This document shows positions 7,285 to 14,220 of a stretch of DNA of 16,032 nucleotides, one piece after another. This stretch comes from Actinomycetes bacterium. Lineage in GTDB: Bacteria; Actinomycetota; Acidimicrobiia; Acidimicrobiales; Microtrichaceae. Location of the stretch: NCBI GenBank assembly GCA_023423215.1, contig JAFAFZ010000355.1:1-16032 (forward strand), given 5' to 3'. A program made the position numbers and the translations under genes. The stretch's first letter is position 1. Each line of letters starts with the position of its first letter. The notes under the pieces were generated by a model. That model saw nothing but the letters and a program-made list of their open reading frames with translations. It was not told the origin of the DNA and made no database searches.

Positions 7285-7296
7285 GGGTGGTGCGGT
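7270..7296 (-). terminator. Hairpin directly after nucS
   Basis: ACCGCACC at 7270-7277 and GGTGCGGT at 7289-7296 are perfect 8-bp complements, and the arm touches the nucS stop codon at 7296-7298. With the hairpins of the adjoining 62-bp repeat this gives three to five consecutive stems after nucS. There is no T-tract, so a factor-assisted or 3'-end-stabilising role is as likely as intrinsic termination. Confidence 0.45.
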
Positions 7297-7955
7297 CAGA
7301 ACAGCGTGAGGTCGGCCTCGCGGGCGCCGCGCAGCACGTCGTAGTCGACCTCGACCCAGGCCACGCCACGGGACTCGGCCAGCACGCGGGCCTGGGGCTT
7401 CACGACCTGCGCGACGAACATGCCCCGCACCCCGCGCAGCAGCGGATCGCGCTCCATGCGCTCGAGGTACCGGACGAGCTGCTCGACCCCGTCGATCTCG
7501 CCACGGCGCTTCACCTCGATCGCGACGGCGTTGCCCTCCGCGTCGCGGCACAGCAGGTCGACCGGACCGATGTCGGTCGGGAACTCGCGCCGCACCAGCA
7601 CCAGGCCCTCGGCGATCGTGTGCGGGCTCGCAGCGAGCAGCTCCTGGAGGTGCGCCTCGACCCCGTCCTTCATCAGGCCGGGGTCCTGGCCCAGCTCGTG
7701 GGCGATGTCGGAGACGACCTCGTGCAGGTGGATCGTCAGCGTCTCGCCCTTGGGGTTCGTCACCGTCCAGTGGTCCTCGTGCTGGACCAGCCGGTTCGGT
7801 GCGTTCATCCAGTTCAGCGGCTTGTACGCACCGCCGTCGGCGTGGATGGCGACGCAGCCGTCGGCCTTGACCATGATCAGCCGCAGGGCCTCGGGGAGGT
7901 GGGCCGACAGGCGTCCCTCGTAGTCGACGGAGCAGCGGGCGATCACCAGACGCAT
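7296..7955 (-). CDS. nucS: Mismatch-specific endonuclease NucS/EndoMS
   Basis: A 219-residue endonuclease that cuts both strands at mismatches and provides mismatch repair in actinobacteria and archaea that lack MutS/MutL. The N-terminal dimerisation/DNA-binding half contains the family-like [10 protein letters not shown] at 44-53. The RecB-like nuclease half carries the catalytic residues: Asp133 in GPVDLL, Glu147 and Lys149 in [15 protein letters not shown], and Gln159. The last residues, DLTLF, resemble the C-terminal motif through which actinobacterial NucS contacts the beta sliding clamp. Length is typical and the protein looks intact. The start is the ATG at 7955. There is no Shine-Dalgarno, but TAGAGT lies seven bases upstream, so the mRNA may be leaderless. 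It is followed by the hairpin repeat array and preceded by the DUF4395 gene on the same strand. Confidence 0.95.
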   Translation of the reverse strand: MRLVIARCSVDYEGRLSAHLPEALRLIMVKADGCVAIHADGGAYKPLNWMNAPNRLVQHEDHWTVTNPKGETLTIHLHEVVSDIAHELGQDPGLMKDGVEAHLQELLAASPHTIAEGLVLVRREFPTDIGPVDLLCRDAEGNAVAIEVKRRGEIDGVEQLVRYLERMERDPLLRGVRGMFVAQVVKPQARVLAESRGVAWVEVDYDVLRGAREADLTLF

Positions 7956-7962
7956 CGGTGCG

Positions 7963-7968
7963 ACTCTA
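7963..7968 (-). promoter_or_regulatory. -10 box of a probable leaderless nucS promoter
   Basis: On the minus strand TAGAGT fits the TAnnnT actinobacterial -10 pattern and is followed by seven bases and then the nucS ATG. The transcript would therefore begin at or next to the start codon. No convincing -35 element is seen. Confidence 0.4.
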
Positions 7969-8000
7969 GATGCCGAGGCGCGACCGGCCCGACGACGACG

Positions 8001-8543
8001 TCAGCGGCTGCCCGCCTCGGCGGCCGGGCGCAGGCCGGGGATGCGCAGCGACAGGTCGTTGCACTCCTCGCACACCGATTCGGGGATCACGCCGATCCTC
8101 ATCAGCACGGCGAAGATGCGACAGCCCAGGCAGACGCCGAACGCCGCTTCGAGGAACGCCGCGCCGGCGAGCAGCGCCACGACGATGCGGGCGGCGCCGG
8201 TCTCGCCGAGCAGCCACAGGACCGAGGCCATCACCGAGAACACCACGCCGATCGCCTGGACGAAGCGCTTCGGCGGGCCCGGGACGAGCTTCTCGAACCG
8301 GGGCAGCCGCGGCGCGACCACCTTCGTCGCAAGCAGGCCCAGCGGGCTGAACCGGGGACCGCTCGCCACCCGGGCGATGAAGCCGTAGGTGAGGGGGATC
8401 AGCACCCACCCCCGACCGAGTCCGGCCACCAGCAGGGCCATGACGACGACGCCGGAGGCCACCGTGCGGGCCGCGGCGTCATTCACCGGGTTCGGGAAGG
8501 CGAGGAGCGAGCGGGCCGTCGTGGCGCCTGCGATCGAGGACAT
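8001..8543 (-). CDS. DUF4395 family integral membrane protein
   Basis: A 180-residue membrane protein that I assign to DUF4395, a family of unknown function widespread in actinobacteria and also found fused or next to thioredoxin-like and sulfur-transfer proteins. Landmarks are FPNPVND at 16-22, a hydrophobic segment at about 29-41 with a second at 46-58, VPGPPKRF at 87-94, two further hydrophobic segments at about 96-112 and 116-136, CLGC at 138-141 and CEEC at 158-161 in VIPESVCEEC. The two CxxC pairs could bind metal or act in thiol chemistry; this is inference. The ATG at 8543 has no Shine-Dalgarno but TAGTCT lies six bases upstream, suggesting a leaderless message. It sits between nucS and typA on the same strand with gaps of 45 and 95 bp. 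Confidence 0.82.
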   Translation of the reverse strand: MSSIAGATTARSLLAFPNPVNDAAARTVASGVVVMALLVAGLGRGWVLIPLTYGFIARVASGPRFSPLGLLATKVVAPRLPRFEKLVPGPPKRFVQAIGVVFSVMASVLWLLGETGAARIVVALLAGAAFLEAAFGVCLGCRIFAVLMRIGVIPESVCEECNDLSLRIPGLRPAAEAGSR

Positions 8544-8549
8544 GCAACC

Positions 8550-8555
8550 AGACTA
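8550..8555 (-). promoter_or_regulatory. -10 box of a probable leaderless promoter for the DUF4395 gene
   Basis: TAGTCT on the minus strand matches TAnnnT and is separated from the ATG by six bases (GGTTGC). No Shine-Dalgarno is present, and no good -35 is visible. Confidence 0.35.
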
Positions 8556-8638
8556 TGCCGCTCTACCCGACCGAGTTGGTCAGGTTTGTCACACCCCGCA
8601 TCCCGGGACGCTCCCGTGCCGCGGCGGCCGCCGGCCCT

Positions 8639-10540
8639 TCAGGACAGGCGGGCGTTCTTGTCGGCCTTGGCCTTGCGGGCCCGCGCCCCGGCGTCCAGCG
8701 CGACCTTGCGCAGGCGGACGGCGTTGGGCGTCACCTCGACGCACTCGTCCTCGGCCAGGAACTCGAGCGCCTGCTCGAGGGACTGGCGCCGCGGCGGGGT
8801 CAGGCGCTCGGTGTTGTCCGACGAGGACGTGCGCATGTTCGTGAGCTTCTTCTCACGGCAGATGTTCACGTCCATGTCCTCGGCGCGGGAGTTCTCGCCG
8901 ATCACCATGCCCTCGTAGACCTCGTCACCGGGGCCGACGAACAGCGACGCACGCTCCTGCACCTGCACGACCGCGTACGCCGTGACCGGACCGGAGCGGT
9001 CGGCGACGACCGAACCCCGGTCGCGGGAGCGGATCTCTCCGAACCACGGCGCCCAGCCGTCGAAGATCTGGTGGAGCATGCCGGTGCCGCGGGTCTCGGT
9101 GAGGAACTCGGTGCGGAACCCCAGCAGGCCGCGGGCCGGGACCCGCTGCTCGATGCGGACCCACCCGGTGCCGTGGTTGACCATGTCGACCAGCTGGCCC
9201 TTGCGGGTGGCGAGCAGCTGCGACACCGCACCGAGGTACTCCTCGGGCACGTCGACCGAGACGGACTCGACCGGCTCGTGCAGCTTCCCGTCGATCTCCC
9301 GCGTCACGACCTGCGGCTTGCCGACGGTGAGCTCGAAGCCCTCACGTCGCATCGTCTCGACCAGGACGGCCAGCTGGAGCTCGCCGCGGGCGTGGACCTC
9401 CCATGCGTCGGGGCGGTCCGTCGGCATGACACGCAGGCTGACGTTGCCGACGAGCTCCTTGTCCAGGCGGTCCTTGATCTGGCGAGCGGTGACCTTGTCG
9501 CCGTCGCGGCCGTTGATCGGCGAGGTGTTGACGCCGATGGTCATCGCCAGGCTGGGCTCGTCGACGGTGATGATCGGCATCGGCCGGGGATCCTCGGGAT
9601 CACCCAGCGTCTCGCCGATCGTCACGCTGTCCAGGCCGGCGACGGCGATGATCTCGCCCGGCCCGGCGGACTCGACCTCGATGCGCTCGTGGTTCTCGGT
9701 GACGTAGAGGACGGCGACCTTGGCCCGCTCGACCGTGCCGTCGGTCTTGCACCAGGCGACCTGCTGGCCCTTGCGGATGGTGCCGTGCAGCACGCGGCAC
9801 ATGGCCAGGCGGCCGACGAACGCGCTCGAGTCGAGGTTGGTGACCCAGGCCTGCAGCGGGTGCTCGGGTTCGTACGACGGTGCGGGCAGGTGGTCCACCA
9901 GCAGCTCGAACAGCGGCGTGAGGTCGTCCGCCAGGTCGTCGGGGTCCTGGGGGCGGGTCATGCTGGCGCGCCCGGCGCGGCCGTTGCAGTAGATGACCGG
10001 GAAGTCGATCTGGTCGATGTCCGCGTCGAGGTCCATGAACAGGTCCTCGACCTCGCTGACCACCTCGTCGATGCGGGCGTCGGGTCGGTCGACCTTGTTG
10101 ACCGCCAGGATGACCGGAAGGTTCAGCGCGAGCGCCTTGCGCAGCACGAAGCGCGTCTGGGGGAGCGGGCCCTCGGACGCGTCGACCAGCAGGACGACGC
10201 CGTCGACCATGGTCAGCGCCCGCTCGACCTCGCCACCGAAGTCGGCGTGGCCGGGCGTGTCGACGATGTTGATCTTGACCTCGTCGCGGCCCTCGCCGGT
10301 CCAGCGGACCGCGGTGTTCTTGGCCAGGATCGTGATGCCCTTCTCACGCTCCAGGTCGGTGTTGTCCATCACGCGGTCGACGGTCTCGGCGCCTTCGCGG
10401 AACGCGCCGGCCTGCTGGAGCATCGCGTCGACGAGGGTGGTCTTGCCGTGGTCGACGTGCGCGATGATGGCGACGTTGCGGATGCCGTCGACCGGCACGC
10501 GGCCCGTGGTCGCGTCGTTGGTGGCGGTGGGAGTGCTCAT
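8639..10540 (-). CDS. typA: Ribosome-associated translational GTPase TypA/BipA
   Basis: A 633-residue GTPase related to EF-G that binds the ribosome and assists 50S assembly or translation under stress. All GTP-binding motifs are present: AHVDHGKT at 27-34, REKGITI at 65-71, DTPGH at 94-98, NKVD at 148-151 and CNGRAG near 185-190. Domain II follows (about 228-315), then a domain with RGELQL at 385-390 and the EF-G-like domain V with EPVESVSVDVPEEYLG at 422-437. The BipA-specific C-terminal region has KKLTNMR at 564-570 and RKVALDA at 611-617. Length matches the family (about 610-640). The start is the ATG at 10540, with only a weak Shine-Dalgarno. The first 15 residues are a low-complexity extension before the GTPase fold. 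A GC-rich palindrome (8622-8633) follows its stop. Confidence 0.97.
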   Translation of the reverse strand: MSTPTATNDATTGRVPVDGIRNVAIIAHVDHGKTTLVDAMLQQAGAFREGAETVDRVMDNTDLEREKGITILAKNTAVRWTGEGRDEVKINIVDTPGHADFGGEVERALTMVDGVVLLVDASEGPLPQTRFVLRKALALNLPVILAVNKVDRPDARIDEVVSEVEDLFMDLDADIDQIDFPVIYCNGRAGRASMTRPQDPDDLADDLTPLFELLVDHLPAPSYEPEHPLQAWVTNLDSSAFVGRLAMCRVLHGTIRKGQQVAWCKTDGTVERAKVAVLYVTENHERIEVESAGPGEIIAVAGLDSVTIGETLGDPEDPRPMPIITVDEPSLAMTIGVNTSPINGRDGDKVTARQIKDRLDKELVGNVSLRVMPTDRPDAWEVHARGELQLAVLVETMRREGFELTVGKPQVVTREIDGKLHEPVESVSVDVPEEYLGAVSQLLATRKGQLVDMVNHGTGWVRIEQRVPARGLLGFRTEFLTETRGTGMLHQIFDGWAPWFGEIRSRDRGSVVADRSGPVTAYAVVQVQERASLFVGPGDEVYEGMVIGENSRAEDMDVNICREKKLTNMRTSSSDNTERLTPPRRQSLEQALEFLAEDECVEVTPNAVRLRKVALDAGARARKAKADKNARLS

Positions 10541-10587
10541 GCTTCGATCCGGTCGTGGGGCGCGGAGCGCCAGATGGGGGACGTACC

Positions 10588-10616
10588 AGTCTGCCCGACG
10601 TGCCGTCCCACGTCAG
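10588..10616 (-). promoter_or_regulatory. Candidate typA promoter
   Basis: On the minus strand CTGACG (10616-10611) and CAGACT (10593-10588) are separated by 17 bp and lie about 48 bp before the typA ATG. Spacing is right but neither box is close to consensus, so this is a weak call. Confidence 0.25.
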
Positions 10617-10640
10617 AACTCCCCCCTGTGACCTGCGGCT

Positions 10641-10662
10641 CGCCCGCCGGCACCCACGGGCG
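10641..10662 (-). terminator. Hairpin after the AarF/UbiB-like gene
   Basis: CGCCCG at 10641-10646 pairs with CGGGCG at 10657-10662 across a 10-base loop, beginning 9 bp beyond the stop codon of the minus-strand kinase-like gene. It lacks a T-tract, so the terminator role is only suggested by position. Confidence 0.35.
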
Positions 10663-10670
10663 GCAGGCGA

Positions 10671-12296
10671 TCAGCGCCCGCGCTTCTCGAGTCGCTGGCG
10701 GATGACGTCGCGCCGGGCGCGCAGGTCGCGGTAGGTCAGCTCGGTGTCCTCGGGGACCTCGATGCCCATGTTGCGGCGCAGGCTCGTCGCGTCGATCTCG
10801 AAGTCCGTCGCAGATGCGCCCACCTCGGCCGCCAGGCGCTCGCCGTGGGTGACCGCCAGGTAGGTCGACAGGCGGGCGATCTCGCCGATCAGGTCCAGGT
10901 CGGGCGCCAGCGTCGAGATCGCGCCGTCCAGGAACACCAGGTTCTTCACGTAGAGCATGAGGATCTTCGGCAGCCGCGCCCCCATGCCGAGCAGCGCCTT
11001 GATGACGCGCTGGAGCTCGCCGACCAGCTGCTCCTGGGAGAGCGTGGTCGGGTCGACGGGCTGCTGGTCCAGGCGCAGCTCTCGGATGACCTCGTCCAGG
11101 TCGGTGTCGGGCGGCAGCGCACCCAGGTCGCGGAAGGCGGCGAGCTGGCCGTGGATGTCGCCGGTGGCGCCGGTGACCATCAGGCGCAGGAAGGCGTTGC
11201 GCTCCAGCGGCGTCATGCGGGCGGTGATCCCGAAGTCGAGCAGGGCGATGCGCCCGTCGGGCATCACGAACAGGTTCCCGCCGTGCAGGTCGCCGTGGAA
11301 GATGCCGTGGACCATGCACCCCTCGGTGAACCCGGTCATGCCGACGCGGATCACCTCGTGGGTGTCGATGCCCGCCGCCTGCATCGACTCCAGGTCGTCG
11401 AAGCCGAACCCCGACAGGCGCTCCATGACCAGCACGCGGCGTGTCACCAGGTCGGGGTGGGGCCGGGCGACGACGATGCCGCGCTGGCCGAGCTCGGCGA
11501 AGGACTCGGCCACGTCGAGCATGTTGGCCGCCTCGAGGCGGAAGTCGAGCTCCTCGTTGATGGTCTCGGCGAACAGCTCGACCAGCGCCGGCGGGTTGGC
11601 GAGCGCTGCGACGGGGATGCGGCCGACGAGGAACGGTGCGAGCCAGGACATCACCTTCAGGTCCGAGCCGACCTGCTGGCGGATCGTCGGCCGCTGCACC
11701 TTGACGACGACCTCTTCCCCGGTCACCAGGCGCGCCGAGTGCACCTGGGCGATCGAGGCGGCGGCGAGGGGCACGTGGTCGAAGCGCGAGAACACCTGGT
11801 GGATCGGACGTCCCAGGTCGGACTCGACGACCCGTCGCACGGAGTCGAACGACTCGGCGGGGACCTGGTCGCGGCAGGCCTTGAACTCCTCGACGAGCTC
11901 GGACGGGAACAGCCCGTCGCCGCTCGAGATGATCTGGCCGAGCTTGATGTAGGTCGGCCCCAGCGCCTCGGCGGCGTGGCGCAGCCGACGCGACAGGCCG
12001 GCGCGGGAGGTCGCACCGCCCGTGCGGCGGTCGCCGACCGCCCAGGCCACCACGGCGGTCCCGAGCCGGGCCGACACGACGCCGAGCCGGCCGGGTGGCG
12101 GGAGCCGTCGCGCCGCGGTCAGGCGAGGGACCTGGGCACGCGTCGTCGCACGCAGCACGTCGATCCCGCGCGTCCAGGTGAGCGAACCACGGTCCACGAC
12201 CCACGGGCCGTGGTCGGTGAAGGCGAAGCGCTCGACGTCGGCGGACCGGGACGCTTCGTCGTGGGATGCGGCGCCGGTGGCGGGAGCGTCGTGCAC
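10671..12296 (-). CDS. AarF/ABC1/UbiB family atypical kinase
   Basis: A 541-residue member of the UbiB/ADCK family, atypical protein-kinase-like ATPases linked to quinone or other polyprenyl-lipid metabolism. The family signature is complete: the KxGQ motif as KLGQ at 118-121, the Ala-rich loop AAAS at 178-181, Lys199 in VVKVQRP, EELDFRLEA at about 248-256, the catalytic loop HGDLHGGN at 334-341 and the metal-binding DFG at 354-356. The roughly 100 residues before KxGQ are basic and variable. The usual C-terminal membrane helices of UbiB are not evident; the protein ends in a charged tail. The start is a GTG at 12296, only four bases after the cysQ stop, so the two genes almost certainly share a transcript. 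Actinobacterial members often have no assigned substrate, and the link to cysQ is not explained by known pathways. Confidence 0.9.
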   Translation of the reverse strand: MHDAPATGAASHDEASRSADVERFAFTDHGPWVVDRGSLTWTRGIDVLRATTRAQVPRLTAARRLPPPGRLGVVSARLGTAVVAWAVGDRRTGGATSRAGLSRRLRHAAEALGPTYIKLGQIISSGDGLFPSELVEEFKACRDQVPAESFDSVRRVVESDLGRPIHQVFSRFDHVPLAAASIAQVHSARLVTGEEVVVKVQRPTIRQQVGSDLKVMSWLAPFLVGRIPVAALANPPALVELFAETINEELDFRLEAANMLDVAESFAELGQRGIVVARPHPDLVTRRVLVMERLSGFGFDDLESMQAAGIDTHEVIRVGMTGFTEGCMVHGIFHGDLHGGNLFVMPDGRIALLDFGITARMTPLERNAFLRLMVTGATGDIHGQLAAFRDLGALPPDTDLDEVIRELRLDQQPVDPTTLSQEQLVGELQRVIKALLGMGARLPKILMLYVKNLVFLDGAISTLAPDLDLIGEIARLSTYLAVTHGERLAAEVGASATDFEIDATSLRRNMGIEVPEDTELTYRDLRARRDVIRQRLEKRGR

Positions 12297-12300
12297 GTGC

Positions 12301-13053
12301 TCAGTTGAGCACGGACAGGACCCGTTCGGCGTGCGCCGGACGGCAGATGAGCAGGTCGGGCAGGTACGGGTCCTCGCGGTTGTAGACGAGGGGGGAGCCG
12401 TCGAGGCGCGTGCAGGAGAGCCCGGCCGCCGCGGCCACCGCGACCGGCGCGGCCGAGTCCCACTCGTACTGGCCGCCCGAGTGCGGGTAGACGTCGGCCT
12501 CGCCGCGCAGGATCGCCATCGCCTTGGCGCCGGCCGAGCCCATCTCGACCAGCTCGGCGTCGAGCGCCTCCGCGATCGTCAGCGCCTCGGCCGGCGGACG
12601 CGAGCGGCTCACGATCACCCGCAGGCGCTCGGGTGCGTCGGGCAGCGCGGGCGGCTCACCCGTGCTCAGCACCAGCCCCAGGCCGGGCAGCGCGACCGCA
12701 CCCGCCGTCGGCGTGCCGTCCTCGACCAGGGCGACGTGCACCGCCCAGTCCGAGCGGCCCTCGCCGTACTCGCGGGTGCCGTCGAGCGGGTCGATGATCC
12801 ACACCCTCGGCGCGGTCAGCCGTGAGGTGTCGGCGCGCTCATCCGCACGGGCCTCCTCGGACAGCACGGCGTCCTCGGGGCGGCGGGCGGCGAGCTCGGC
12901 GACGAGGAACTCGTGCGACGCACGGTCGCCGGCGTCCTTGAGCTCCTTGGGTTCGACGCCCTCGGAGGAGAGGCGCGAGCGGAGCTCGAGGAGCAGCGCT
13001 CCGGCCCGTTCGGCGAGCTCGGCGGACAGCGTGTGATCGTCTGCGTTCGGCAC
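12301..13053 (-). CDS. cysQ: 3'-phosphoadenosine 5'-phosphate (PAP) phosphatase CysQ
   Basis: A 250-residue Mg2+-dependent, lithium-sensitive-type phosphatase that converts PAP to AMP and phosphate (and may act on PAPS), preventing PAP build-up when PAPS is used. The metal site is intact: LSEEA at 64-68, DPLDGTRE at 88-95 and WDSAA at 198-202. The segments GSAGAKAM at 172-179, RLDGSPL and YNREDPYLPDLL closely follow the mycobacterial CysQ as I remember it, which makes this call stronger than a generic inositol-phosphatase label. The GTG at 13053 has TAGGGT seven bases upstream and no Shine-Dalgarno, so it may be leaderless; an in-frame GTG at 13062 would overlap that box. It is divergent from cysDNC across a shared palindrome and leads a transcript into the AarF-like gene. 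Confidence 0.94.
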   Translation of the reverse strand: MPNADDHTLSAELAERAGALLLELRSRLSSEGVEPKELKDAGDRASHEFLVAELAARRPEDAVLSEEARADERADTSRLTAPRVWIIDPLDGTREYGEGRSDWAVHVALVEDGTPTAGAVALPGLGLVLSTGEPPALPDAPERLRVIVSRSRPPAEALTIAEALDAELVEMGSAGAKAMAILRGEADVYPHSGGQYEWDSAAPVAVAAAAGLSCTRLDGSPLVYNREDPYLPDLLICRPAHAERVLSVLN

Positions 13054-13060
13054 GGGTGCC

Positions 13061-13066
13061 ACCCTA
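13061..13066 (-). promoter_or_regulatory. -10 box of the probable cysQ promoter
   Basis: TAGGGT on the minus strand, seven bases before the GTG at 13053, fits the leaderless arrangement also seen at nucS. TCGACA at 13091-13086, inside the palindrome arm, is a possible -35 with a 19-bp spacer, longer than ideal. Confidence 0.4.
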
Positions 13067-13080
13067 GGCAAGGACCGGGA

Positions 13081-13111
13081 GCAATTGTCGACCTTGCTGG
13101 TCGACAATTGC
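13081..13111. promoter_or_regulatory. Perfect inverted repeat between cysQ and cysD (candidate operator)
   Basis: GCAATTGTCGACC at 13081-13093 and GGTCGACAATTGC at 13099-13111 are perfect 13-bp complements around a 5-bp spacer (TTGCT). The element is the most AT-rich part of the region and covers the likely -35 regions of both divergent transcripts. A dimeric repressor or activator bound here could act on both. I cannot assign the regulator; none is encoded in the window. Confidence 0.75.
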
Positions 13112-13122
13112 GAACGTAGTGT
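13094..13122 (+). promoter_or_regulatory. Candidate cysDNC promoter
   Basis: TTGCTG at 13094-13099 and TAGTGT at 13117-13122 are separated by exactly 17 bp. The -35 starts in the spacer of the palindrome, and transcription would begin near 13129, leaving a leader of about 120 bases before cysD. Confidence 0.45.
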
Positions 13123-13152
13123 GCTGCGACGACCGGGGTGGGGTCGCACGCA

Positions 13153-13193
13153 GGATCGGACGATCCCGCCGATCCCGGTGTTCCCCGCACCGG
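13153..13193 (+). promoter_or_regulatory. Two consecutive hairpins in the cysD 5' leader
   Basis: GGATCGG (13153-13159) pairs with CCGATCC (13169-13175), and CCGGTG (13175-13180) pairs with CACCGG (13188-13193). Base 13175 is shared, so the two stems abut or compete. They lie between the likely transcription start and the cysD GTG at 13251. In DNA of this GC content short stems are common, so significance is uncertain. Confidence 0.3.
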
Positions 13194-13250
13194 ACAGGTG
13201 CCACCGACGGCCTCGACCCGTCCCACGGACACGACGATGGGTGCTGCGAA

Positions 13251-14156
13251 GTGAACTACGAACTCTCACATCTCCGAGCCCTCGAGGCGGAGTCGATCCA
13301 CATCATCCGTGAGGTCGCCGCCGAGTTCGAGCGACCGGTCCTGCTGTTCTCGGGGGGCAAGGACTCGATCGTGATGCTGCGCCTGGCGGAGAAGGCCTTC
13401 TGGCCGGCGAAGGTGCCGTTCCCGGTGATGCACGTCGACACCGGCCACAACTTCGACGAGGTCTACGACTACCGCGACCGACGCGTCGCCGAGCTCGGCG
13501 TGAAGCTGGTGGTCGCGTCGGTGCAGGAGTCGATCGACAAGGGCCGGGTGGTCGAGCAGACCGGTCCCCGCGCCAGCCGCAACCAGCTCCAGACCACGAC
13601 GCTGCTCGACGCGGTCGAGGAGCACGGCTTCGACGCCGCCTTCGGTGGCGCCCGCCGCGACGAGGAGAAGGCCCGGGCGAAGGAGCGGGTGTTCAGCTTC
13701 CGCGACGAGTTCGGCCAGTGGGACCCGAAGAACCAGCGTCCCGAGCTGTGGAGCCTGTACAACGGCCGCCACGTGCGTGGCGAGCACATCCGCGTGTTCC
13801 CGCTGAGCAACTGGACCGAGCTCGACATCTGGCAGTACATCGCCACGGACGGCATCGAGGTCCCGTCGATCTACTACGCGCACGAGCGAGAGGTCTTCGA
13901 GCGCGACGGCATGCTGCTGGCGGTGACCCAGTTCGTGACGGTGATGGACGGCGAGGAGCCCGAGGTCCGCACGGTGCGGTTCCGCACGGTGGGCGACGCC
14001 TCGTGCACCGGCGCCGTCGAGTCCGAGGCCCGCACGGTGCAGGCGGTGATCGACGAGGTCGCCGCCACCCGCCTCACCGAGCGCGGCGCCACCCGCGCGG
14101 ACGACCGCGCCTCGGAGGCGGCGATGGAAGACCGCAAGCGTCAGGGCTACTTCTGA
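13251..14156 (+). CDS. cysD: Sulfate adenylyltransferase subunit 2 (CysD)
   Basis: A 301-residue PP-loop ATP pyrophosphatase-fold subunit that, with the CysN GTPase, makes adenosine 5'-phosphosulfate from sulfate and ATP in the cytoplasm. The N-terminal LRALEAESIHIIREV at 8-22 matches the start of E. coli CysD, which fixes the GTG at 13251. The PP-loop SGGKDS is at 34-39, HVDTGHNFDE at 61-70 and GGARRDEEKARAKER at 131-145; the C-terminus DRKRQGYF is the family's usual ending. Length is normal. Shine-Dalgarno support is weak (GATGGG about ten bases upstream). The reading frame stays open upstream to 13119, but that part is Arg-rich, overlaps the -10 box and is unlike any CysD. The stop is joined to an ATG as TGATG, followed by a duplicated junction before cysN. 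Confidence 0.96.
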   Translation: MNYELSHLRALEAESIHIIREVAAEFERPVLLFSGGKDSIVMLRLAEKAFWPAKVPFPVMHVDTGHNFDEVYDYRDRRVAELGVKLVVASVQESIDKGRVVEQTGPRASRNQLQTTTLLDAVEEHGFDAAFGGARRDEEKARAKERVFSFRDEFGQWDPKNQRPELWSLYNGRHVRGEHIRVFPLSNWTELDIWQYIATDGIEVPSIYYAHEREVFERDGMLLAVTQFVTVMDGEEPEVRTVRFRTVGDASCTGAVESEARTVQAVIDEVAATRLTERGATRADDRASEAAMEDRKRQGYF

Positions 14157-14220
14157 TGCGGAGTCACGCGGCGGTGGCCGCAACGAGGAACGACCGCAAG
14201 CGTCAGGGGTGCTTCTGATG
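14130..14220 (+). repeat. Duplicated cysD end / cysN start junction
   Basis: The 29-base blocks 14130-14158 and 14192-14220 match at 27 positions, with an offset of 62 bp. Each contains GACCGCAAGCGTCAGGG, which encodes DRKRQG and supplies a CAGGG Shine-Dalgarno-like sequence, and ends in CTTCTGATG, a stop codon fused to an ATG. The first copy ends cysD and the second starts cysN. The roughly 33 bases before each copy are only loosely alike, so the duplication is old or was partial. Confidence 0.85.
14156..14218 (+). other. 20-residue mini-ORF between cysD and cysN
   Basis: An ATG at 14156 shares a base with the cysD stop (TGATG), and the mini-ORF ends at a TGA that in turn shares a base with the cysN ATG at 14218. 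The peptide ends DRKRQGCF, a near copy of the CysD C-terminus. It may serve to hand ribosomes from cysD to cysN rather than make a useful peptide. Translation is not shown by sequence. Confidence 0.4.

Noticed and set aside
8622..8633. CGGCGGCCGCCG palindrome after typA as a terminator
   Set aside because: A short GC-only self-complementary run is expected by chance in this composition, and there is no loop or T-tract.
6927..8918. Open frame of 663 codons on the plus strand across the repeats, nucS and DUF4395
   Set aside because: It lies opposite genes with intact motifs and reads through the 62-bp repeats in changing frames; its composition is that of an antisense shadow.
13119..13250. Upstream in-frame extension of cysD starting GTG-TGC-TGC, resembling a cysteine-rich leader as in cysteine-responsive attenuators
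   Set aside because: The GTG lies inside the predicted -10 box, so it would not be in the transcript, and the frame has no stop before cysD, unlike a true leader peptide. Two Cys-Cys sites are a curiosity but not enough.
14209..14217. GTG start adding three residues to CysN
   Set aside because: The ATG at 14218 has better Shine-Dalgarno spacing and forms the TGATG junction; the added residues do not match the family's N-terminus.
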